From: an uncultured Collinsella sp.
GTDB lineage: Bacteria > Actinomycetota > Coriobacteriia > Coriobacteriales > Coriobacteriaceae
Reading direction: 5' to 3'
Length of the DNA stretch: 8,073 nt
Assembly: GCA_905211615.1 (NCBI GenBank)
Contig: CAJMBB010000087.1
Location: 1 to 8,073 of the forward strand
The notes under the pieces are model-generated. The model did no database searches, had not been told where the DNA came from, and saw nothing but the letters and a program-made list of their open reading frames with translations. Shown here piece after piece: positions 1 through 5,624 of this stretch. The position numbers were made by a program, and so were the translations under genes. Within the stretch, counting starts at the first letter, position 1. Each line of letters begins with the position of its first letter.

Positions 1-911
1 CTGGAGGCAGCAGCAGCCCCGCCCTCGCCGCCGATCAGCGCCAAGAAACGGTTCTGCATGGCGGTGATACCAAGCGTGCCCAGCGCCGCGGACACTTCGT
101 CGGCAGAAAACGCCGGGAAGGACGTTTCGTCAAAGTCGAGCTCGACGGGCGCATCGGTGCGAATGGTTGCGACCTTGCGGCTCAGCAGCGCATCGTCGAT
201 GTGCGCACGCAGGTTCTCGCCCATCTTGCCCTTGACCTCGTCAGCATGCGCGATGACCTCGTCCAAGCTGCCGTACTGTGCGATGAGCGCGCTCGCCTTT
301 TTGGGGCCGATGCCCGGTACGCCGGGAATGTTGTCCGACGTATCGCCCTTTAGACCGTAAAAATCGGGCACGAGCGCCGGCGTAATGCCGTGATACAGGT
401 CGTCCACGCTCTCGGGCGTCATGATCGCCACGTCGGACAGGCCCTTGCGGGTCGAGACCACGTTGACGTGCTCGGTCACGAGTTGATACATGTCGCGGTC
501 GCCGGTCACCAGCAGCATGTCGCAGCCGGCCTCTTCACCCAGGCGCGCCATGGTTCCCAGGATATCGTCGCCTTCCCAGCCCTCGGACTGCAGAATCGGC
601 ACGTTGAGCGCGGTGAGCAGCTCCTTGATCATCGGAAACTGCGCATGCAGATCGGGGTCCATGGGCGGGCGTTGCGCCTTATACTGCGGCAGCATCTCCA
701 TGCGCACGCGCGGTTTGCCCTTGTCAAACGCCACGACCACACCGTCGGGGTTAAAGGCATCGATCATCTTGAGAAACATGTTCAGAAAGCCGAAGATCGC
801 GTTGGTGGGGCGCCCGTCCGGCGCATTCATGGTGGGCGGCACGGCGTGGAAGGCGCGGTGCATGAGCGAGTTGCCGTCGATAACGGCAAAGGTGCGGCGC
901 TTGTCAGACAT
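1..911 (-). CDS. polA: DNA polymerase I, N-terminal 5'-3' exonuclease part (C-terminus off window)
   Basis: DNA polymerase I fills gaps and removes RNA primers during lagging-strand synthesis and excision repair; the visible part is its 5'-nuclease domain. The frame starts at ATG 911-909 and stays open to the window edge, giving 303 codons. Seen in order: VIDGNSLMHRAF (residues 10-21), AFDKGKPRVR (61-70), GWEGDDILGT (111-120), VTGDRDMYQLV (135-145) and GLKGDTSDNIPGVPGIG (186-202). These carry the acidic metal ligands (for example D12, D63, D115, D116, D138, D140, D190, D193) and the helix-hairpin-helix. The usual Ala of GWEADD is Gly here, a mild change. An imperfect GCGAGG ribosome site lies 8 bases before the start. 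The frame runs past the nuclease domain into an Ala-rich stretch, so full PolA is more likely than a stand-alone FEN nuclease, but the polymerase domain is not visible. It is divergent from the aminopeptidase gene. Confidence 0.93.
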   Translation of the reverse strand, partial: MSDKRRTFAVIDGNSLMHRAFHAVPPTMNAPDGRPTNAIFGFLNMFLKMIDAFNPDGVVVAFDKGKPRVRMEMLPQYKAQRPPMDPDLHAQFPMIKELLTALNVPILQSEGWEGDDILGTMARLGEEAGCDMLLVTGDRDMYQLVTEHVNVVSTRKGLSDVAIMTPESVDDLYHGITPALVPDFYGLKGDTSDNIPGVPGIGPKKASALIAQYGSLDEVIAHADEVKGKMGENLRAHIDDALLSRKVATIRTDAPVELDFDETSFPAFSADEVSAALGTLGITAMQNRFLALIGGEGGAAAAS

Positions 912-1019
912 ATTGAATACCTCGCTTTGGGCTGGGCACGGTTTGCTCACACCAGTTTACACGCTCCCCGCCCCGCGGCCACCGCACATCAGGCTTCCCT
1001 GCCGCCGCGGGCCCGCGCG

Positions 1020-1028
1020 TGATACGAT
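1020..1028 (+). promoter_or_regulatory. Possible extended -10 promoter for the aminopeptidase gene
   Basis: TGA followed by TACGAT (1023-1028) fits an extended -10 element (TGn plus a 4/6 match to TATAAT). It would start transcription near 1035, about 43 bases before the aminopeptidase ATG. No convincing -35 is present. A perfect 12-bp palindrome, CGCGGGCCCGCG (1006-1017), lies directly upstream. This is a pattern-based guess. Confidence 0.35.
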
Positions 1029-1077
1029 GGCTCACGGTACATCAACCAGCACGATCGATCCGAAAGGAGCCTGCGTC

Positions 1078-2467
1078 ATGGAGCGTCCCTGCGCATGGAA
1101 AAAGTACACGCCACAGCAAGTCGAGGAACTCGAGGAGCTTTGCCGCGGCTATAAGCAGTTTTTGAGCGAGAATAAGACCGAGCGCCTGTGCGTCAAGACC
1201 GGCATCAAGATGGCCGAGGAGGCGGGCTACGTCGACTTGGAGACCGTGATTGCCGAGGGCCGCACGCTCAAGGCCGGCGACAAGGTGTACGCCGCCAATC
1301 ACGGCAAAGACCTCATGCTCGTCAACCTGGGCACCGCCCCGCTCGAGCAGGGCTTTAACATCCTGGGTGCTCACGTGGACTCGCCGCGCCTGGACCTTAA
1401 GCAGAATCCCGCCTTCGAGGCCGGCGACATGGCCTACCTCGACACGCACTACTACGGCGGCGTCAAGAGCTACCACTGGGTGGCCTCCCCGCTTGCACTC
1501 GTGGGCGTCATCTGCAAAAAGGACGGCACCACCGTCGACATCAACATCGGCGACAAGGCAGACGATCCGGTCTTTACCATCTCCGACCTGCTGATCCACC
1601 TCTCGAGCGAGCAGATGTCCAAGCCCGCCAAGGACGCCGTCGACGCCGAGATCCTCGACGTGATCGTGGGCGGCCGTCCCGTCAAGTTTGACGAGGACGA
1701 CAAGGACGCTCCCAAGGAGCCCGTCAAGCAGATGTTCCTGGACATCCTCAAGGAGCAGTACGGCGTCGAGGAGGAGGACTTCCTCTCCGCCGAGATCGAG
1801 GTCGTGCCCGCCGGTCCCGCCCGCGACATGGGCCTCGACCGCTCCATGATTTTGGGCTATGGCCACGACGATCGTGTCTGCGCCTATCCGTCTATGCTCG
1901 CCCAGATCGACGTCGCCAACGTGGAGCGCACGAGCATCACGCTCATCGTCGATAAGGAGGAGATCGGGTGCCACCGGTATGACGAGCCGCTTCTTCGAGA
2001 ACACCGTCGCCGAGATCATGACGCTCGCCGGCGAGGATAGCCCGCTGGCCCTGCGCCGCGCGCTCGCCCGCAGCCGCATGCTCTCCTCCGACGTGTCCGC
2101 CGGTTTCGACCCGGGCTATGCCGGCAAGTTCGAGACGAAGAACGCCGCCTTTATGGGTCGTGGCCTGTGCTTTAACAAGTACACGGGCAGCCGCGGCAAG
2201 GGCGGTTCCAACGACGCCGATGCCGAGTACGTGGCCCTCGTCCGCGACATCATGGACGAGGCCGGCGTGGACTTCCAGACCTGTGAGCTCGGTCGCGTCA
2301 ACGCGGGCGGTGGCGGCACCATTGCCTACATCATGGCCAAGTATGGCATGAACGTCATCGACTCCGGCGTTGCCGTCCTGTCCATGCACGCCCTGTGGGA
2401 GGTCGCCAACAAGGCCGATATCTACGAGGCCTACCGCGGCTACAAAGCCTTCCTCGAGCGAGCCTAA
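1078..2467 (+). pseudogene. M18 family metallo-aminopeptidase, frameshifted near 1966
   Basis: Zinc-dependent cytoplasmic aminopeptidase of family M18 (bacterial ApeA/DNPEP-like), which removes N-terminal residues from peptides. The start is ATG 1078, with AAAGGAG (1063-1069) 8 bases before it. Frame 1 encodes AHVDSPRLDLK (98-108; metal-binding His99), YGGVKSYHW (126-134), GHDDR (262-266; metal ligand) and DKEEIG (292-297; catalytic and metal Glu). The frame then turns to nonsense and stops at 2040, giving 320 residues. The homologous continuation is in the next frame from about 1967: ATGMTSRFFE, FETKNAAFMGRG, TGSRGKGGSNDADAEY, CELGRVNAGGGGT and VLSMHALWEVANKAD, ending at TAA 2465-2467. Family members read roughly DKEEIGSxGATG, so about 8 bases including the Ser-x-Gly codons are missing. 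Repaired, the protein would be about 465 residues, normal for the family. The broken form lacks the C-terminal Asp and His ligands. A sequencing or assembly error is possible. Confidence 0.85.
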
Positions 2468-2481
2468 CCAACCCTTCGTCA

Positions 2482-2546
2482 GTTGCGGTGAAATACGGAC
2501 TAAACTGGCCCATAAACGGCCAAAACAGACCGTATTCCACCGCAAC
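2482..2546. repeat. 65-base nested palindrome between aminopeptidase and yaaA
   Basis: Outer arms 2482-2498 (GTTGCGGTGAAATACGG) and 2530-2546 (CCGTATTCCACCGCAAC) pair over 17 bases with one A/C mismatch. Symmetric 7-base spacers enclose an inner perfect stem, TGGCC (2506-2510) with GGCCA (2518-2522), around a 7-base loop. TTCCTTTTT follows at 2547-2555. In the plus-strand RNA it could therefore end aminopeptidase transcription. Its length and exact symmetry also fit a dispersed REP-like intergenic repeat. The structure is seen directly; the role is inferred. Confidence 0.6.
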
Positions 2547-2570
2547 TTCCTTTTTGGCAGAGGAGAGTTC

Positions 2571-3380
2571 ATGCTGCAGGTCATCATTTCGCCCGCCAAG
2601 CAGATGCGCGCGGCCCAAGATGCTTTTGAAGTCCTGGGCATTCCACCCTTTGTGCGCGAGACAGCTCGCCTCCACCGCGCACTGCTAGATATCGAGCGGA
2701 ATGAAGGCAGCGGCGGCCTGCAGGCGCTATGGAACGTGAGTGACAAACTGTTGGGGCCTTGTCTCAACACCCTGCATGAGTTCGGGCCCATCCTGAAAAA
2801 CGGCGATCTCGACAATCCCGCACTCGCCCGTCACCTCTCCCCTGCCGTCATGTCCTACCACGGCATCCAATACCAAAGCATGGCGCCCGAGGTCATGGAT
2901 GCCGCACAGCTCGACTGGCTGCAAAACCATCTCTGGATCCTCTCCGGATTGTACGGATGCGTGCGGCCTTTCCATGGCGTTGAGCCCTATCGGCTCGAAA
3001 TGGGAGCCAAGCTCGCCGTCGACAACGCCCGAGACCTCTACGCGTTTTGGGGCGACAGGCTCGCACGGACCATCGCTCCGGCGAGCTCCAACGCTACGAT
3101 CGTCAATCTCGCCAGCGCGGAATACGCCAAAGCCGTTCTGCCCCGCCTCACCACCGATGTCACGGTCGTCACATGCCTCTTTGGTGAAGGCATCCGCAAC
3201 GGCAAGCCCATTCAGCGCTCGACCGCCAGCAAAAAGGCGCGCGGCTCCATGGCGCGCTGGATGGCAGAAAACAAGCTCGAGGATGTAAGTGGACTCACCG
3301 CGTTCGACGTTGGCTATCGTCACCTTCCTGAGCTTTCAAATAAAAACACTTTGGTCTTCCTGAACGAACAGGCCTTGTAG
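2571..3380 (+). CDS. yaaA: YaaA family (DUF328/UPF0246) peroxide stress protein
   Basis: In E. coli, YaaA lowers intracellular free iron during peroxide stress and has been described as DNA-binding; its biochemical activity is not well defined. The start is ATG 2571, with AGGAG (2561-2565) 5 bases upstream. The same frame is open further upstream, but that part overlaps the aminopeptidase end and crosses the palindrome, so I reject it. The protein has 269 residues (E. coli YaaA about 258) and follows the family along its length: SPAK (7-10), LSGLYG (124-129), RPFHGVEPYRLEMG (132-145), DLYAFWGD (155-162), NLASAEY (179-185) and KKARG (221-225). No signal peptide or membrane segment is seen, so it is cytoplasmic. 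It is 103 bases from the aminopeptidase stop and probably separately transcribed. The neighbour downstream is convergent after 40 bases. The family assignment is firm; the role in this organism is inferred. Confidence 0.93.
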   Translation: MLQVIISPAKQMRAAQDAFEVLGIPPFVRETARLHRALLDIERNEGSGGLQALWNVSDKLLGPCLNTLHEFGPILKNGDLDNPALARHLSPAVMSYHGIQYQSMAPEVMDAAQLDWLQNHLWILSGLYGCVRPFHGVEPYRLEMGAKLAVDNARDLYAFWGDRLARTIAPASSNATIVNLASAEYAKAVLPRLTTDVTVVTCLFGEGIRNGKPIQRSTASKKARGSMARWMAENKLEDVSGLTAFDVGYRHLPELSNKNTLVFLNEQAL

Positions 3381-3420
3381 GGCCACCGCTACTCTTGAAT
3401 GTGCTGCCTAGGCACGACGT

Positions 3421-3936
3421 CTATTCCGCCAAGCCGTCGGCTTTGGCAATTTCATTTGTCGAACCGTCCTGATAGACAATCTTGACGTGCTCCACCTCGG
3501 ACACCGCAACACCCGACGGGGGCTCCAGGCGCCATTCCGTCAGGGCAATGTCCATGGTCGTGGGTGCATCGCCCTGATCTTTGAGCTTCACCGTGAGTGT
3601 TTTGAGTGCCTCATCAAACGTCACGCGTTCGATTTCTTCGCCAGGAATAGACCCGCCGCTCAACTGCAGCTGCACAAACTCGTCGCGTGGATACCAGTAG
3701 TCGCCCGGTGCGGCCACCGTGTTACCGCCAGCGACCTTCACCGTCATGATCGGCAGGGCATCGTCGGCCTCAAACTCCCAGGCAGCGCCGCCGCGACCGC
3801 CAAACGTCCAAATACAAACGGCAATCACCAGCACGGCAAGCACCGCAAAGCCAATCGCGACCAACCCATGGTGCGCACGGCCCTCCTCGGCCGATATGTC
3901 CCATTGCGTCTCTCGATATAGATGCTTGTCTTCCAT
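3421..3936 (-). CDS. Unrecognised single-pass membrane-anchored protein
   Basis: I do not recognise a family. The start is ATG 3936-3934, with a strong GGGGAGG (3948-3942) 5 bases before it; the stop is TAG 3423-3421, giving 171 residues. The first 23 residues are polar and mixed-charge. Residues 24-45 (GLVAIGFAVLAV and onward to IWTF) form one hydrophobic membrane segment. The rest (about 46-171) is soluble, acidic and Gly/Val/Thr-rich with alternating hydrophobics, suggesting a beta-rich domain outside the membrane. The Cys at 41 lies inside the membrane segment and is not preceded by a proper lipobox, so a lipoprotein is unlikely. The open frame extends further upstream on this strand, but that part runs antisense through thiC and the riboswitch and has no ribosome site. 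The gene is divergent from thiC and convergent with yaaA, with no obvious link to thiamin. Confidence 0.75.
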   Translation of the reverse strand: MEDKHLYRETQWDISAEEGRAHHGLVAIGFAVLAVLVIAVCIWTFGGRGGAAWEFEADDALPIMTVKVAGGNTVAAPGDYWYPRDEFVQLQLSGGSIPGEEIERVTFDEALKTLTVKLKDQGDAPTTMDIALTEWRLEPPSGVAVSEVEHVKIVYQDGSTNEIAKADGLAE

Positions 3937-3986
3937 GTACGCCTCCCCACAGGCACGCTCGTTAGGCCAATCGTACCCATTCGAGC

Positions 3987-3992
3987 TATACT
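3987..3992 (+). promoter_or_regulatory. Possible -10 box for the thiC transcript
   Basis: TATACT (5/6 to TATAAT) would start transcription near 3999, about 10 bases before the TPP aptamer, which is where a riboswitch leader should begin. The best upstream match is TTAGGC at 3962-3967, a poor -35 with 19-base spacing. The position supports the call more than the sequence does. Confidence 0.4.
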
Positions 3993-4008
3993 TGAGCCCA
4001 TTACATAA

Positions 4009-4103
4009 ACGGGGAGCTTGCAGGACAAGACGACAGGCTGAGATTGGGCGCGCCCGCCCTGACCCGCAAACCTGATATGGGTAATGCCAACGAAGGGAGC
4101 CGT
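4009..4103 (+). ncRNA. TPP riboswitch (THI element) controlling thiC
   Basis: The leader has the conserved blocks of the thiamin pyrophosphate aptamer in order: GGGGAGC (4011-4017), GGCTGAGA (4036-4043), ACCTGAT (4070-4076), GGGTAATGCC (4079-4088) and CGAAGGGAG (4091-4099). ACGG (4009-4012) can pair with CCGT (4100-4103) to close P1, AGCTTG (4015-4020) with CAGGCT (4034-4039) as P2, and ACCC (4062-4065) with GGGT (4079-4082) in the pyrophosphate-sensing arm. A GC-rich insert (GGGCGCGCCC) lies between the CTGAGA and ACCC blocks. The core AAGGGAG (4093-4099) is also the ribosome binding site of thiC, and only 4 bases separate P1 from the ATG. There is no room for a terminator stem. TPP binding should therefore block translation directly. 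The aptamer is certain from its motifs; the mechanism is inferred. Confidence 0.95.
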
Positions 4104-4107
4104 GCCA

Positions 4108-5442
4108 ATGAGCACACAGACCGAGCCCAAGCTCGTCACGCAAATCGACTTCGCCCGTGCCGGGCAGATCACGCCGCAGATGAAGGAAGTCGCCGAGCGC
4201 GAGCATCGCGACCCCGAGTACATCCGCGAGCGCGTGGCCGACGGCCGCATCGCCATTCCCGCCAACATCGTGCACATCAAAAAAGGCATGCGCGCTTTTG
4301 GCGTCGGTGAGGGCCTGTCCACCAAGGTTAACGTGAACTTGGGCATCTCGGGTGACAAGGCCGATGCCACCGAGGAATGGAAGAAGGTCAAGATCGCCGA
4401 GGACTTTGGCGCCGACGCCATCATGGACCTCTCCAACTCGGGCAAGACGCGCCAGTTCCGCCAGCAGCTCATCGACGAGACGCCGCTCATGGTAGGCACC
4501 GTCCCCATGTACGACGCCATCGGCTACATGGAAAAGCCGCTGGTCAAGCTCACCAAGGACGACCTGTTCGAAGTCGTGCGCGCGCATGCCGAGGACGGCG
4601 TGGACTTTATGACCATTCACTGCGGCATCAACAAGTCGGTCACCAAGACCTTTAAGGAGACCGGCCGCCTGATGAACATCGTGAGCCGCGGCGGCTCACT
4701 GCTGTTTGGCTGGATGGAGGTCACCGGTAACGAGAATCCGTTCTACGAGTTCTACGACGAGGTGCTCGAGATCTGCCACGAGTACGACGTGACGATCTCG
4801 CTCGGCGACTCCTGCCGCCCGGGCTGTCTCTACGATTCCAACGACGCCACCGAGACTGCCGAGATGATCGAGCTGGGCAAGCTGTGCAAGCGCGCATGGG
4901 CCGCGGGCGTCCAGGTCATGGTCGAGGGCCCGGGTCACATGGCGCTCGACGAGATCGCCGCCAACATGAAACTGCAGAAGCGCCTGTGCCACAATGCTCC
5001 GTTCTATGTGCTCGGGCCGCTGGTGACCGATATCGGCGTGGGTTACGACCACATCACCGCTGCCATCGGCGGCGCCATCTCCGCCAGCTCCGGTGCCGAC
5101 TTCCTGTGCTACGTGACACCGGCAGAGCACCTATGCCTGCCCAACGCCCAGGATGTGCTCGACGGCCTCATGGCCGCCAAGATCGCCGCACACGCCGCCG
5201 ACATCGCCAAAAAGGTGCCCCACGCCCGCGACATGGACGACAAGATGGGCCAGGCACGCCGCAAGCTCGACTGGGACGCCATGTGGAAGTGCGCGCTCGA
5301 CCCGGTTACGGGCAAGAAGCGCTACGAGGAGTCCCCCGCCGCCACCGAGGGCACTTGCACTATGTGTGGCAAGATGTGCGCCGTCCGCACCGTCAACAAG
5401 ATCTTCGAGGGCACCACGATCGACCTCGGCATGGAGGACTAG
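4108..5442 (+). CDS. thiC: Phosphomethylpyrimidine synthase ThiC
   Basis: Cytoplasmic radical-SAM 4Fe-4S enzyme that rearranges aminoimidazole ribotide into HMP phosphate, the pyrimidine half of thiamin. I chose ATG 4108, with AAGGGAG 8 bases upstream. The in-frame ATG at 4084 lies inside the conserved TAATGCC of the riboswitch and has no ribosome site. The protein has 444 residues, the short form without the long N-terminal extension of E. coli ThiC. Seen in order: NVNLGISGD (75-83), MDLSNSGKTRQFRQ (106-119), TIHCGI (169-174), SRGGSLL (193-199), LGDSCRPG (232-239), EGPGHMALDEI (273-283), NAPFYVLGPLVTDI (296-309), GYDHITAAIGGA (312-323) and CYVTPAEHLCLPN (334-346). The C-terminal cluster motif uses C417, C420 and C424, a CX2CX3C spacing. 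The gene is under TPP riboswitch control, and thiD follows after 182 bases. The identification is firm. Confidence 0.97.
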   Translation: MSTQTEPKLVTQIDFARAGQITPQMKEVAEREHRDPEYIRERVADGRIAIPANIVHIKKGMRAFGVGEGLSTKVNVNLGISGDKADATEEWKKVKIAEDFGADAIMDLSNSGKTRQFRQQLIDETPLMVGTVPMYDAIGYMEKPLVKLTKDDLFEVVRAHAEDGVDFMTIHCGINKSVTKTFKETGRLMNIVSRGGSLLFGWMEVTGNENPFYEFYDEVLEICHEYDVTISLGDSCRPGCLYDSNDATETAEMIELGKLCKRAWAAGVQVMVEGPGHMALDEIAANMKLQKRLCHNAPFYVLGPLVTDIGVGYDHITAAIGGAISASSGADFLCYVTPAEHLCLPNAQDVLDGLMAAKIAAHAADIAKKVPHARDMDDKMGQARRKLDWDAMWKCALDPVTGKKRYEESPAATEGTCTMCGKMCAVRTVNKIFEGTTIDLGMED

Positions 5443-5447
5443 CCCTG

Positions 5448-5472
5448 TCGCCGCGACCGCTTCTGGCGGCGA
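5448..5472 (+). other. Small GC hairpin just after thiC
   Basis: TCGCCGC (5448-5454) and GCGGCGA (5466-5472) form a perfect 7-bp stem with an 11-base loop, 5 bases after the thiC stop. No U-tract follows, so it is not a standard intrinsic terminator. It could protect the 3' end of the message or be chance in GC-rich DNA. Confidence 0.3.
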
Positions 5473-5481
5473 GCTGGTGCC

Positions 5482-5504
5482 TGTCAATTGTTGACATGTG
5501 AACA
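5482..5504. promoter_or_regulatory. Overlapping operator-like palindromes between thiC and thiD
   Basis: TGTCAATTGTTGACA (5482-5496) is a perfect 6-bp inverted repeat with a 3-base spacer. It overlaps TGTTGACATGTGAACA (5489-5504), a 16-base palindrome with one mismatched pair. The region is AT-rich compared with its surroundings. TTGACA (5491-5496) also equals a consensus -35, but no good -10 lies 16-18 bases downstream. It could be a transcription-factor site; the factor is unknown. Confidence 0.35.
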
Positions 5505-5537
5505 TTTGCTTGCATTTGCGTAAAGATCGCATCGCCC

Positions 5538-5567
5538 GCCCGGGTTCGACATAGAGTCAGCCCGGGC
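5538..5567 (+). terminator. GC hairpin before thiD, possible weak terminator of thiC
   Basis: GCCCGGG (5538-5544) pairs with CCCGGGC (5561-5567). An inner GAC (5548-5550) / GTC (5556-5558) pairing lies around ATAGA. ATCTTTATAAT follows, so the U-rich tail is short and merges into the thiD -10 box. It may end the riboswitch-controlled thiC transcript; the weak tail makes this uncertain. Confidence 0.4.
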
Positions 5568-5572
5568 ATCTT

Positions 5573-5578
5573 TATAAT
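5573..5578 (+). promoter_or_regulatory. thiD: Probable -10 box for thiD
   Basis: A perfect TATAAT would start transcription near 5585, about 40 bases before the thiD ATG. No good -35 is seen 16-18 bases upstream, where the CCCGGGC hairpin arm sits. If used, it makes thiD transcription independent of the TPP riboswitch. Confidence 0.42.
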
Positions 5579-5624
5579 GCTGGCTTATAGACCCATTTGA
5601 TTCCGACCGAACAAGGGAGCGAAC

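Noticed and set aside
912..1000. polA promoter on the minus strand (TAAACT at 959-954)
   Set aside because: It matches TATAAT at only 4/6 positions and has no -35; too weak to list.
490..1077. Long plus-strand frame running into the aminopeptidase from 490
   Set aside because: Positions 490-911 are antisense to polA with its intact nuclease motifs; the M18 protein begins at ATG 1078 with a good ribosome site.
1042..2079. 345-codon open frame on the minus strand opposite the aminopeptidase
   Set aside because: It is antisense to clear M18 motifs, has a composition typical of a shadow frame in GC-rich DNA, and no recognisable domain.
2370..2570. Upstream extension of yaaA
   Set aside because: It overlaps the aminopeptidase end in another frame and crosses the palindrome; YaaA proteins begin with the ML-x-IISPAK sequence at 2571.
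3381..3420. Terminator between yaaA and the convergent membrane-protein gene
   Set aside because: Only a short palindrome, TGCCTAGGCA (3405-3414), is present, with no usable stem-loop plus U-tract.
4084..4107. In-frame ATG at 4084 as the thiC start
   Set aside because: It is part of the conserved TAATGCC of the TPP aptamer and lacks a ribosome site; ATG 4108 has AAGGGAG at the right distance.
3937..4620. Upstream extension of the minus-strand membrane protein
   Set aside because: It would run antisense through thiC and the TPP riboswitch; ATG 3936 has a strong ribosome site.
5538..5567. GGGTTCGA as a tRNA T-loop
   Set aside because: The bases after it do not complete a T-arm and there is no acceptor, D or anticodon arm; it belongs to the CCCGGG hairpin.
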